Shown in pieces: positions 12,801 to 24,652 of a stretch of DNA of 64,000 nt. This DNA comes from Morella rubra. Its lineage: Eukaryota > Streptophyta > Magnoliopsida > Fagales > Myricaceae. Location of the stretch: contig CM025855.1 in the NCBI GenBank assembly GCA_003952965.2, forward strand, positions 30,904,854 through 30,968,853, in the 5' to 3' direction. The first letter of the stretch is position 1, and each line of letters opens with the position of its first letter. A program made the position numbers and the translations under genes. The notes under the pieces were generated by a model. The model saw only the letters and a list, made by a program, of their open reading frames with translations. It was not told the origin of the DNA and did not search any database.

Positions 12801-15800
12801 CAGAAGTGTGGTCAGTTTAGATCATATCTTGTATCTTATTTGCCGAATTCTGAATATAGGATTTTGAATGGATCGTATCTTATTTCTAGCTGCATTATAA
12901 CTTTTGCTGGAAGTCTGAGTCAAGCAACGTTAGATATTTATAGTATCCTGATATGTAATCGATTATACTCAAACAAATATAATGCAAAATTGGTCAATGC
13001 AAATGGTGTCTTATGCTTGACTTTGTTTTCTGTTGTTCTCTTTTACTGATGTGTATCTCTCTCCATTTCAGGTTCCAGGACAACGAGCCCTTGCTTTTCA
13101 TCTCATCTCCTCAGTGCTTGATAAGGCATTACATGGTATTATTCAGAATCAAGTTGGATCTACATTGAGAAATGCTAGCAAACTTGACAAGAATATTGAC
13201 TGGGAGGCTGTCTGGGCTTTCGCACTTGGCCCAGAACCTGAGCTTGTTTTGTCACTGAGGTGAAAACTATCTGCATGTTCGTATTGTTGATTTCCCTTAA
13301 TGGCCAACCTTCAGAAAAATATCTCCTTTTATGACTCTGCGTAAAACACCAGCTTTATGGGACAGGTTTTCACCAGTTTGGATACTGAGTTCCATTTTTT
13401 GTTGTGACTTTATATCTACCTGTGCCCTTTGTAACGCTTTCTTTTAGAATCTTTGAGTTTTACAATCATCCCTGGTTTTCTGGCATTTATAAAGCACTCA
13501 GTAAAACCAGAAAAGTTGTAGAACATTTTTCTTCACAAAAAGAAAAAAGAATGTAAAATATGTTGTACTATAAACTGGTGGGGATGGTCCTTGAGAACCT
13601 ATTATTATTGGACTAGGCACATGCAAATACTTGTGATACCAGAATAGGATTTCCCTTCAATAATGGTGCACCCATGGAGGCTGAAGTTTGCTTTGCGTAG
13701 GCCTCTGTACCAGATTGTTTAACTTGTCGAACATGGTGTGCAGAAATTGTTTGAGGCCATGAGTGCTTCCTTCCATCCAAAAAGTTGGTTCTTTTTCTAA
13801 GTCAATTACCAAGTGCATGTCAATTAATCTAAATGGATGTTATATGTTATCATTCTTTCCTGTATTTGTAGGAAAAAATAGCAATTGTACACTCTTGTGC
13901 TACTTTGAATCTATGTCCTACTTACAGTTAGAGCTGTATTGGATGATGGAGACTAAATTTCTTAGTATTAATCCTTACAGTAATTGGTTCCTAATTGTGT
14001 TTCCAGTTAGTATCTTTATATTTTTTACCATCCTTTGGACTTTGGATGTGTAGGGAAATCAAAATGGTGCAACTTGATTAATGTTCTTTGTTTATTTATA
14101 GGATGTCTCTTGATGATAACCACAACTCTGTAGTTTTAGCTTGTGCCAAAGCCATCCAATGTGCTTTAAGTTGTGATGTGAATGAGAGCTTCTTTGAGAT
14201 CTCAGAGGTAGAGAGTTATGTTTTCTCCCCTTTCGCTGCTTTTTCTGTTCTGTGTCTTTGGAGTTTAAATTTAAGGTATTCTGTTTTCAGAAAACGGCAA
14301 CCTATGAGAAGGAAATCTTTACTGCCCCTGTGTTCCGAAGTAGATCGGAAATTGATGTTGGTTTCCTACATGGTGGCTTTTGGAAGTACAATGCTAAACC
14401 TTCTAATATTCTTCCTGCTGATGATGACATGGTGGATGATGAGTCTGAAGGAAAACATACGATTCAGGATGATATTGTGGTTGGTGGACAGGATTTTGGT
14501 GCTGGTTTGGTTCGGATGGGAATCCTGCCAAGGCTTTGCTATCTTTTGGAGGTAAGCGTGATGATATCAAAATGATACTTTGTTTCTTCATTGTGGTGTC
14601 AACTATCATAACTTACCGAGAGTCCTTAACTGCCTGAGATTTTCAAAAGATAACCAAATACGCTTTCTGAGTTTGCATGCTCTCCTCTTTCATATCTGTT
14701 GGTGTGATGCTTGTCTTTCCTCTATTGTAAAAGTACTTTGGAGACACATTTGACAGCCATCCTTAACTGCCTGAGATTTTCAAAAGAGAACCAAATACGC
14801 TCTCTGAGTTTGCATGCTCTCCTCTTTCATATCTGTTGGTGTGATGCTTGTCTTTCCTCTATTGTAAAAGTACTTTGGAGACACGTTTGACATGGCTGGA
14901 CTTCACAAAACAGATCTAATGGGTGAATATCTTGATTTTCCTAATAATGTTGCACTCAAATATGTATTTTGGGAATGGCATACTGCACACAGAAACTCTC
15001 TAAGAGGTAAACATAATAATATTTATACGTCTGTATGGATGCAGACCGCATGTTGGTGGGTGTGTATTGTGTGTGCTGTCTGGAAAATGTTCAAGCATGG
15101 CATACAGACAAACACATGAAGTCATTCAATGAGTCTATGTATCTCTGTCTCTCTAATCCTTTTCTATTGTCTTATACAGTGATGCATATAACGGCTGAGT
15201 TTCCCAATGCAGACACGTTGTCTGCCTCCTAATTTTGTTAGTTGGATAAATAAAGGTTGAACTTTTGTTAAGACTACTCTATGGTGAATGTGGTGTTAAC
15301 ACGAGTCAAACATGCTACCCTCGAATGATGCACTCAATGAAATCATGGGAAAGAAGATCTATTTTAAAATCGATAATTCCAGCATTTTTTAGCAAAGCAT
15401 GTCATTTACTACTGTGCACTTTTGTGTCTGTGTTTCTTTTCAATTTTTCTATTCTACTTCATATGACTGCAGTAATGATTTTCCCACTGTGTACTTACTG
15501 TACTTCATGCTGTAGTTCTTTGACATTTGTCCATTTATATTGTTTCAGACAAACCCTACAAGAGCTTTGGAAGAATGTATAATTTCTGTACTTGTTGGAA
15601 TAGCAAGGCATTCACCAACATGTGCAAATGCAATCATGAAATGCCAAAGGCTTGTTGAAACGGTTGTCCACAGATTTACTGCAAAAGACACTACAGCAAC
15701 TTATCCTTCTAAAATAAAATCCATTAGTCTTGTAAAGGTAAGCAATTTAATTGCCTTTTTCTTTTCTGGGAGTCTACATTGCTTTCTAGTGGATCGTGAA

Positions 15801-18800
15801 TTTTTCGCACCTTGTGTGGATGAACTGCTAATTGTTCTATTTTTTTATAATGAAAAAAAAAAACAAGGTTTTGGCTCAATCAGACAAGAAGAATTGTATC
15901 GAGTTTGTAAACAATGGGACTTTCCAAACTATGACAAGGCATTTGTATCAAGATGTTTCCTCCTCCCTTGAACATTGGGTAAAATCAGGCAGAGAGAACT
16001 GTAAACTTTCTTCAGCTTTGATGGTTGAACAATTACGTTTTTGGAAGGTCTGCATTCATGACGGATATTGTGTATCATACTTTCCGGGTATTTTCCCTGC
16101 CTTGTGCTTGTGGCTGAATCCACCTTCAATTGAAAAGCTTATACAGAAGAGTGTTCTTAGTGAATTTACTTCCATCTCTAGGGAGGCATACCTAGTTCTG
16201 GAGGCTTTGGCTAGAAGACTTCCAAAGCTCTTTTCGAAGAAGTGTGATGGTGAAGATACAGAGATCTGGTCTTGGAGTTGTGTGGGTCCAATGGTTGAGT
16301 TAGCTATGAAGTGGATAGCTTTTAAGAGTGATCCACACCTATGTAAACTCTTTGGATGGCACGAAGGAACAGGAAGTGACTTTGTTTTCCCAGAGGTTTC
16401 TCCTGTAAATTCATTGTTGTGGGTTTATTCGGCTGTCTTGCGTATGCTTTGCAGAGTGCTTGAAAAGATGATCCCAGAGGATAGTGTCAACCTGCATGGA
16501 AGTAGTGAACTTGTCCCATGGCTGCCGGAGTTTGTTCCCAAGGTTGGACTCGAAATAGTTAAAAATGGATTTTTGAGCTTTTCAGGTGCCGAGATTTCAG
16601 AATACCCTGCTGGAGGCCGTTCTTTTATTGAACAACTATGTCATTTGAGACAGCAGAGTAATTATGAAACATCATTAGCTTGTGTGTGTAGCCTTCATGG
16701 ATTTGTACAGGTTATTGCCAACATTGATAAGTTGATCCAACTAGCCAAGAATGCTGTCCCTAAACCTTCCCAAGAATGTAGTGCCTCAAGAGAAGGGAAA
16801 ATACTGGAGGATGGGATACTTGAGGGGTCTATGGTTGAATTAAGAAATCTGTTAAATTTTTTTATGAAGTTAGTTGCTTCAGAGTGGCCCTTTATTAAGT
16901 CTATTGAGGTATTTGGCAGAGGAGGCCCTGCTCCAGGGTTAGGTGTTGGGTGGGGTGCCTCAGGTGGAGGCTTTTGGTCTGCAACTGTTTTGTTGGCACA
17001 AATAGATGCAGGATTTCTCGTTTACTTGCTTGAAACTTTTCAGTTTCCAGCTTCTACAGATACACCTACAGTTGAAGAAATGACCTTCAGTGTGCAAAGA
17101 ATCAATTCTGCTATAGGTGTATGTTTAATTGCTGGACCGAGGGATAGGATTATCGTGGAAAAGGCGCTAAATGTTTTACTCCATGTCCAAGGTCTAAAGT
17201 TCCTTAATCTTTGTATTCGGCGTTTCCTCTACCTTGATAAGAGGTTTAAGCCATTTTCTTGGGAATATGAAGAAGAGGACTTCCTGGTTTTCAGTAAACA
17301 ATTAGCTTCTCACTTCAGAAACAGATGGTTGTCTATGAAGAAGAAGCCCAAAGACATGATTGAAAACAGCTCCTCTAGAAATCGAACTTTTAAAAAGGGC
17401 AGTGTTGCTCTGGATACGATACATGAGGACTTGGACACACTGACTAAGACCAGTCAAGAGTGTCCTTCAGTAGTAGAATGGGCTCACCAGAGACTGCCAC
17501 TTCCAGTATCTTGGTTTTTCAGTACAGTTTCAACCATCTTTGATATCAAGCATGATGGCATGCAAAGAGTGAGAATGCAAACTCTTACGCAGGACCCTAA
17601 TGATTTGCTTGAAATTTCCAAAGCTGGACTTTTTTTCAATTTAGGAGTTGAAGCAATGTCCACTTTCAAATCCGTTGATATCCAATCCCCTGTGCAGGGT
17701 ATTCCATTAGTTTGGAAATTGCATTCGTTATCTATGATCTTACTTGTTGGAATGGGCGTGCTTGAAGAGGAGAAGAGCAGGGATGTTTATGAAGCTTTGC
17801 AAGATATCTATGGGCAGCTTCTTGATCAATCAAGGATCAGTCTGAGTGCTGACCTTATTTTGGAGGAGGAGGTAAATTTATTGACGGAAGCCAAAAACAA
17901 AGATAATGCTGAGTGTCTAATGTTCCAATCAGAGATAAATGAGAGTTACTCAACGTTCGTTGAAACTCTTGTGGAGCAGTTCTCTGCCATATCTTATGGT
18001 GATTTCATTTTTGGCCGGCAAGTTGCAGTGTATCTGCACCGTTGCGTTGAAGCTCCTATCCGACTTGCTGCCTGGAATGTTCTAACTAATGCTTGTGTTC
18101 TTGATCTTCTACCACCTCTAAAGAAATGCATCGGCAAGGCCAAAGGATACCTAGAACCTGTTGAGGTATGGATGCCTAACTGTCCACTGGTTTATATGGG
18201 ACCTAGTCCTGTTGAGCATTGCGTCTGTTTCCTACTATTAACAGAAAAGCTTCTAACATACACGCTAAATTAGTCTAAATGTCATGAATTTTTATGGTAG
18301 TTTGTTCCTCTGTAGGACAATGATGGTATTTTGGAGGCTTATGTGAAGTCATGGAATTCTGGTGCCCTTGACAGGGCTGCAATTCGAGGATCAGTTGCAT
18401 ACACATTGGTCATCCACCACCTTTGTTCTTTCATATTTCATACTCACCCTGTTGATAAGTTATCACTGCGCAACAAGCTTGTAAAATCTCTTTTGCGAGA
18501 CTATTCCCGGAAGCATCACCATGAGGTATACAAACTTTCTAAATCTATCAAACTCCAGAATGGGTCTGGTAAAACGAGCTAGTCAAAATTGAATGGATAC
18601 GAATCCACACAATTGTTGCTTTTGTCTATTTAGAGACAGGCCTTGCAGTTCTATATTCTAAACATTAGGAACCTCCAGTGCAACCTTTGGCGCTAATTAG
18701 ACGGTTTGAGCTATTGTCCTGGGGCATATTTAGTCACTAATGAAGCAAACTCAAGGGAAAAATATTCTGACTGTTTAGCATGGAATGTTACAGAGGATGA

Positions 18801-18955
18801 TGTTGAATCTTATTCGATGTAACAAGTCATCCACAAATCAGATGCTTGATCAAAATGGCGGTTCACCAATTGAGAGGAGCAGCATAGATAAGAGGATCTA
18901 TTTTGTGAAGGAAATGTTCAAGCTGAAGGATGCATGTAGGAAGATCACAAAATAG
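9838..18955 (+). CDS. IYO: MINIYO / RNA polymerase II-associated protein 1 (RPAP1) homologue
   Basis: Ten predicted exons: 9838-10068, 10460-11486, 12683-12810, 13072-13259, 14102-14207, 14291-14551, 15549-15737, 15868-18165, 18316-18525 and 18794-18955. They sum to 4800 nt with no phase conflict, giving 1599 residues. The RPAP1 N-terminal region (about 274-320) has MSPNEIAQARSEIMEKMDAA followed by a basic stretch. The RPAP1 C-terminal signature RDLRFSLDGTVVENDF is joined by splicing to ERDFLRTEGDPGASGYTIKE. The rest is long, helical and repeat-like. The Arabidopsis homologue links RNA polymerase II to transcript elongation, and its nuclear accumulation acts as a switch for cell differentiation. 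The last exon rests on a good splice site and in-frame joining rather than on a motif, so the exact C terminus is less sure. Introns contain a MITE and a 137-bp tandem duplication. Confidence 0.93.
12021..12396. mobile_element. MITE-like insertion in MINIYO intron 2
   Basis: An AT-rich segment begins with gggagtgttcgtttcgt and ends with the near reverse complement (rc ggcatgttcattttcac). No coding capacity is seen. The intron (11487-12682) is by length one of the largest in the gene. A clear target duplication is not visible. Confidence 0.55.
14623..14893 (+). repeat. Two-unit 137-bp tandem duplication in MINIYO intron 6
   Basis: The unit that starts tccttaactgcctgag at 14623 repeats at 14760 with only a few substitutions (for example aaaagataacc versus aaaagagaacc, and cacattt versus cacgttt). 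It lies inside the intron 14552-15548 and does not alter the coding sequence. Confidence 0.92.
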
Positions 18956-19764
18956 GAGAGCAGCTAAGGAAGTCTCTGAAAATAGTGAGTACCATTCTGC
19001 CATAGGAGAGAATAGATCGTCAAGTTTGAAATCCGGACCAAGAGAGAGGAATAGTGTTCTTAGAATTAAATCCCCTCTGATAGATGTTTGCTCGAAACAA
19101 ATGGTTCCAGCACAAAATAGGAGAGGAGAAGAGGGGGTGGTGGTTTGGGAGCTTGGTTGATTCACTCGAAATGTAAATGTAAAATTGTATAGATTCTTCT
19201 CTTTTCTTTCCTGTATCAGCAATATGGGTGAAACACCTTTTCTACAGTTGTGTTTCGAACAAATATTGCTTTTAAAAACACCTTTTCCATAGTGTTTTGT
19301 CGCTTGAGCTGTGTGCTTCGGTGGTGAAAGCTATTAGTACATTTGGCCACTTCTGCCGCTGATATAGAACTCGAATAAGAATAGTTTTCCTTCTTCCCAA
19401 ACTTAAATAAGAAATTAAAATTATATGAGGCAAAATGTCACAACATGTACCATATTAATGTCTATTTTAGTTGTTCCCTTCAGAATGATATTCTAATTCC
19501 TATAGGCTGATATATCTCTGTTTGCTGCTTAAACAAATGGTTGCTTGAAGGGTGCAATGGAATCAAACAGATAAACCAGTGCTAAAAACTTGTGCTTCCA
19601 AAACTGATTAAAGTAGGACGACAAATTTTCCAAGCAAGATAGTTTTTTAACACATGTTGAAAGCGACAAAATGATGCGTCTTTCTTTGGATACTGTCTGC
19701 ACGCAAAAATTCCATCAAGCAACGCATGCGTACTCACATTCTTGTTTATATTTTCTCCGCCTGA
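18956..19764. other. 3' flank of MINIYO, no gene seen
   Basis: This stretch holds the likely MINIYO 3' untranslated region and AT-rich spacer. Short open frames on both strands (for example 18863-19222 minus) have no recognisable motif. Confidence 0.5.
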
Positions 19765-19774
19765 ATGCAAGTTC

Positions 19775-19826
19775 GATTCCCACATTGCTAGGAAGAAAAG
19801 ACCCAAGTGAGGACTGTGCTTATAAG
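19775..19826 (+). promoter_or_regulatory. Plant snRNA-type promoter (USE plus TATA) of the U5-like locus
   Basis: The sequence gattcccacattg (19775-19787) matches the plant upstream sequence element (consensus RTCCCACATCG) with small changes. TATAAG follows at 19821, 34 bp after the element. In plants this wider spacing marks snRNA promoters read by RNA polymerase II; the polymerase III type has about 10 bp less. The predicted start, about 30 bp further, falls at the U5-like body. Confidence 0.65.
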
Positions 19827-19851
19827 TTGCTTTAATTGGATTGGCCAAATT

Positions 19852-20000
19852 ATGGAGCCATGCGGTGAGCACAGAGCGAACTATTCTTTCGCCTTTTATG
19901 GAGCCATGCCGGTGAGCACAGAGCGAACTATTCTTTCGCCTTTTATACCGTGTGCTCGCCGTATAAAATGGCATGGTGGGGTGGATTCCGTTGGATATCT
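19852..20000 (+). pseudogene. U5 snRNA-like locus with duplicated 5' half and damaged loop
   Basis: The body contains gagcgaactattctttcgcc followed by ttttataccgtgtgctc. From general knowledge of U5 this corresponds to the 5' stem and the invariant loop 1 (cgccttttact), followed by taccgtgtgctc. Here about eight bases (ctaaagaa) that should close the loop stem are missing. The segment atggagccatgc to cgcctttt (about 46 bp) is present twice in tandem (19852 and 19898). No clear Sm site (AATTTTTTG) follows. The promoter looks intact, so the locus may be transcribed, but the RNA is probably not a working U5. The 3' end is approximate. Confidence 0.6.
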
Positions 20001-20039
20001 GCCCCTACAGGTCAAGTTTAAAGATATGCGGGCTAATTA

Positions 20040-21490
20040 AATGTCATATTAATATTACAGAAGCCTGTTTCTAGCCGACTGAGAGACGCATAATTTAGAA
20101 AGGCTTCGAAGTATAGATTTGAATGGGGAAAATGGTCCAGTACTCTATCCCTACTTTAGAATACACCTGGATTGTATTATACCTGCTCTTAGGTTTCATG
20201 CAAGACAAGCACGCAATCAGCCACAATGCCTGCCCCACATTGACCATGACTCTAATGAGGACCTTTGTGTTAGTGCATGCAACGACTCCATAAAGTTTGT
20301 TTCCTAATCTTTTATCTTTTGCCCAGAAAAAGCATGTTTTAGAAATATTTCCTTGTTCTAGATTCTGCGGTGTTGATGATACATCTACTCTCGATTCTGT
20401 TTTGGGCAAATCTTTTGAATATTTATTTCTTTTGTGCTTGTTCACGTATTTAATCAGACTGCTTTTAGTGGCATAACCAGGAGTTGTCCGCTACGGAATT
20501 TGTAGTTCATTAGGCTGAATCTCCTGCAGATAAGTATACAATTATCTGAGGACCCAGGCCCACAAAGTGTACGTCCTTATTTCGAAAGATTTTCCAAATC
20601 TGAACATTTTCCTTCAGCTGTTTCCCTCTGAATGTAACCTGTTCTTGAAGAAAATACTTTTGGACAAATATGCAGATGCCTCGGCTCACAAAGAAGGGAC
20701 CTGAACAAGTTTGCATCTTTTTAAAAACAAATAGAAAGGAAGGAGGCAGTAATTTGAAGATTGAAGAGGTTAAAGGGCCACAACACTCATCTTGTGCATC
20801 TGAAGATTGAAGAGGCTACAAGGCCACAACCCTTCTTTAGGCTCCAAACCTTTGCATTCAAGAGGCAGTAATTTGAAGGATTTAAAATTACGCTTAAAGC
20901 GGTACAACATTCATCTGAACTGCATTATGATGTTAATTTTTTTATTTTCTCCTTCTGGGCGTTACCCAAGTCTTCATGCCCAAATTTTACTCAACTAAAC
21001 CATAGTCATGTAATTTTTGGAGGGGTTGAGTTGAACCCCTAACAAAACTAGTTCAAATTTAATGTCGCTGAGTTTGCCAGATAAGGTAAAGATCATCTTC
21101 AGGGAAGCCAGAGACGCCGATCTTCGTTGTACTTTTCTCTGCCTCAAAGAATTCTAGGACCAACGAGGGATGGATGTCCTTAAGTGGAAAGGAGTTTAGC
21201 CTTGCCCTAGCTTGCGACATAGAACCCATCCGACACCTGATTTTCATGCTTAGTGCATCGTAAGCGAAAATATACTTGGGCCCACTGGCTGGGTTACGAA
21301 AGCTATTTCGCTAGAGTTGTTGGACCTCTTATAACAATTGTGAAATCTCAAACGATTATTTCTAGAGTTGTTGGACTCTCTTATAACTCTTTTCTGAATT
21401 GTGATCCGAATCACCGACTATCTAACCAAAAGACAATGTGGGTGAGAAGCAACTGACCAAGGGAGAGTGTACTTTCTATAGTTTTTGAGC
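20040..21490. other. Spacer between the U5-like and U4-like loci
   Basis: No protein gene is recognised. Short degenerate direct repeats occur: tgaagattgaagagg at about 20755 and 20802, and agagttgttggac with tcttataac at about 21313 and 21364. Confidence 0.45.
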
Positions 21491-21492
21491 GT

Positions 21493-21715
21493 AGTGCCAC
21501 ATTGGAGAGATGAGAGGCGCTAGGTCAAGTTTGCTAATGAAGAGCTGCGTAGAATACGGTATTGTATCTTCGCGCTTGGGCCAATGACGCAGCTAGGGCG
21601 TGCTTATTGCTGGCGTAGGAACTATTTATTTCCCTAACCCACGCTCTTACCCTGGGATGGGCCCTGGCCTCAGCCCTCGGGGGAACTTCTGGAAAAGGGA
21701 GCCCTTCCAATCCTC
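21493..21715 (+). pseudogene. U4 snRNA pseudogene with promoter remnant
   Basis: From about 21566 the sequence atcttcgcgcttggg, caatgacgcagctag, tattgctgg and aacttctgg follows the U4 snRNA at 29821 in the same order. A 15-nt piece (tgaggttctaaccga) that forms the loop and kink-turn of the U4 5' stem-loop is deleted right after cagctag, and the central region has many substitutions. An altered upstream element (gtgccacattgg, about 21494-21505) sits about 60 bp before the start, as at the intact copy. Loss of the 15.5K-binding kink-turn makes function very unlikely. Confidence 0.78.
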
Positions 21716-22729
21716 AGCTTGACAAACGCTGTAGGGCCGGGTTAACGCCTAGTATTAATTCCTTTGTCCCAACTCCCAAGTGTTCTTCTGGTAGACGGAG
21801 AGGATATGAGGACCTGTACCCAGTCTTGCTCACAACCAGCTCATCATCAAATAAATAAAGTATTGAGCAATGCCAGCGTTGTGGTGTCATGGCAATAAAT
21901 TGGCAGATCTCGTTCAGAGTAGCACGAAATATTTGAGTACAGATTTGGGTGCATGTAGCAGAACGAAGTGAGGATGCTTTAATGCATGGATACCCAGAGA
22001 AGACACAACAAAATGGCTCACAGGTTGGCAGGATGGGTTTCGACTCGAAGACAGTTTGGTTAATTATATGACACTGCAGAATTACCACTTAATGGAGTGC
22101 ATGCTTATGGTGTTTACTTTTAAACTCGGTGATGTAGACCGTACGCTATATTTCTTTTACGTTATATTATGATTGCTTAAGAAAAATAAATAAAATACAA
22201 CCTATTAAGCAAAACACATGTTTTACTTTTGGATGAGTGCAGGAAAAATCTACCTTTATTAGCCATGAGTCAGAACGCGATGAGCTGCGGAGCACCGAGC
22301 ATATATAAACATAAAACACGCATTATCACGATATATATCGTCGATGCCCACGGCTTGATTACTCTATCTTATAATAATGATTTTTCCCTGTACAATTTTG
22401 AAAATTATACACCTTTAAAACAAGATAGAGGCGGCTTATTTTTAATAAAAGATTAATCGACATTATGCTCTCACGTTAAAAATATGATATCGGTTAGCTA
22501 TCTATAGAAAACAGCACCCATCCCACTTGGAGGGCCAGTCCTTTGTCCTGAATTGTCAGAGAAGGAAATTAAAAAATTTGGAAAATCAATGAGTCGCTGT
22601 GATTGCTTTTTGTCCTAAGGCAACTGTCGGTAATAATCTTGTATATAAGACGCTTTACCCAAGCTAAATGTCTTATCAAAGCTAAAATAGATAGCTCAAA
22701 CTGAGAGGGGGAAGGAGAGGAAGTGAGAG

Positions 22730-24282
22730 ATGGGAGAAACACAAATTAGAGAGGCAAAATGGCAGAGTGAAGAAGAACAAGCGGAAGTGGGCATCTGGAG
22801 ATGCATATTCGGTTTCACAGAAATGGCTGTAGTCAAGTGTGCTATTGATCTTGGGATTGCTGATGCCATTGAAAGCCATGCAAGCCCCATGACACTGTCC
22901 GAATTATCAACGGCCCTAGGATGTGCTCCGTCCTCACTCTACCGTATTATGAGATTCCTAATGCACCGCGGAATATTCAAGGAGAAAATCAACAGCCAAG
23001 GCTCCCTGGTTTATACTCAAACATGTCTATCCCGCCGTCTGACGAGACATGGAGAACAGAGTATGGCTCCTCTTATTTTGCTGGAGAGCAGCCCGGTGAT
23101 GCTAGCACCATGGCATTGTCTTAGTGCGCGTGTTCGAGCCACCGAGACTCCACCGTTTGATGTGGCTCATGGTGGAGATATATGGAGGTATTCAGCTACA
23201 AATCCTGGTCACAGTCAGCTCATCAATGAGGCCATGGCTTGTGATGCAAGGTTGGTTGTGCCTTCAATGATTCGAGGTTGCCCGGAGGTCTTTGATGGGC
23301 TTAGCACTTTGGTGGACGTGGGTGGAGGTACCGGAACGACTTTGCAGGTGTTGGTTAAGGCATTCCCATGGCTTCGAGGCATCAACTTTGACCTTCCTCA
23401 TGTTGTCTCTGTTGCGGCTGAGTTCACCGGAGTTGAACATGTCGGAGGTGACATGTTTGAAGGTGTTCCAGAGGCTGATGCTGTTTTCCTAAAGGTACGT
23501 ACGTATGCGTATGGTCTGCCTTGAAAATGGCACACCAACCTAGGTTCTTTTTTAAGGTGGTGTTTGGGTGTTACTCCAAAATTTTGGTATAATAAAATAA
23601 TTATAATTTTTTTATTTTTTTTTTTGTAAAATCATCTATTGTTATTATAATAAATATAAAAAATTTATTTTAAAAAGTCAAAAAAAAAAAAACTACAGGC
23701 TTAGAAAAGAAAAACTAGTTAATAAATTATAGAAATATGAAATTGAGTAATTGACATCGGTTAATAGAAGCACGCGTCCATAGAGTAAAATTTTGGACAA
23801 GTAGCACAATTCCATTGAGGCGAAATATTTGGACTTGGGCCCCAAGTAGCACAATTATTGATCAAAATGTTTTCTTTCTCGCTTTTAATTACAGCCTTAA
23901 TCATGGACTAGGAAAAAAAAAACACCCTTAATAATGGTCAGGTTCGTTGGCTGAAGTAATTTGCCATTCTGAATTACAGTGGGTTCTGCATGACTGGGGA
24001 GACGACGAGTGCATCCAAATTCTTAAGAAATGCAGAGAAGCTGTTCCGGACGACAAAGGGAAAGTAATCATTGTTGAGGCTGTGATTGAGGAAGCGGATC
24101 AAGGGGACAAGCTAACTGAAGTGAGGTTGGCGCTAGACATGGTGATGATGGCTCATACCACTACAGGCAAAGAAAGGACCTCCAAGGAGTGGGGATTTGT
24201 CCTCGGAAAGGCTGGATTTAGTAGATACACGGTGAAGCCCCTAATTCGTACGGTGCAATCTGTAATTGAGGGATTCCCCTAG
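22730..24282 (+). CDS. COMT-type plant O-methyltransferase, copy 1
   Basis: Exons are 22730-23494 and 23980-24282, giving 355 residues, the normal size for the family. The N-terminal dimerisation winged helix (about 20-110) is followed by the SAM-binding fold. Motif I is LVDVGGGTG (194-202), the adenine-contacting D241-M242 lies in GGDMF, and K255 is the usual SAM-contacting lysine. The catalytic base is H259 in VLHDWGDDE, supported by E288 and E320 (GKERT). The enzyme should transfer a methyl group from SAM to a phenolic hydroxyl in the cytosol. The sequence leans toward the alkaloid 6-/7-O-methyltransferase and acetylserotonin O-methyltransferase branch rather than lignin COMT, but the substrate cannot be read from sequence. 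A TATA-like box (gtatataag, about 22640) lies 90 bases upstream of the ATG. The intron holds AT-rich low-complexity DNA. Confidence 0.93.
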
Positions 24283-24437
24283 TTTGTGTAGAGAGTATAA
24301 GAATGTGCATCCATGGACCTCTTGTCCTTTGACTGGTTTAACTTCCTTCCAGTTTGAGTGTGGTTCAATAAGTTTGCTTGGTTTCCGCAAGTAATCTATG
24401 ATCATAAAAGCTTCATTTCTGATTATTTTACTTTCAG

Positions 24438-24652
24438 GTTAAATATATTTTATACCCTCTAATTATGGGGGTCTTAACGTTTTGCATTCCAATCTATTAT
24501 TTTTGTCACATTTTAATTACCAATTATTGATTTTACCCTCATAAAATGGTGATTGTTAAAAAATTAAGGGAACAAAATTATTATTTTGCACGCAAAAAAA
24601 GGTGCAAAATGTCAAAACTCTTATAATTAGAAAGCACAAAGTGCATTTATCT
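24438..24652. mobile_element. Short MITE-like inverted repeat element
   Basis: The left end (ttaaatatattttatac, ctctaattatg, cgttttgcattcc) reads as an imperfect reverse complement of the right end (ggtgcaaaatg, ttataattagaaag, gtgcatttatc). Length is about 215 bp and no coding capacity is seen. It lies 155 bp downstream of the first methyltransferase. Confidence 0.7.

Noticed and set aside
14623..14893. Possible intronic box C/D snoRNA in the duplicated MINIYO intron unit
   Set aside because: No convincing C and D box pair with a terminal stem could be found.
21440..21740. First read as an LTR or TRIM retrotransposon fragment because of the gtgccacattgg motif
   Set aside because: Comparison with 29821 shows it is a U4 snRNA copy whose motif is the snRNA upstream element.
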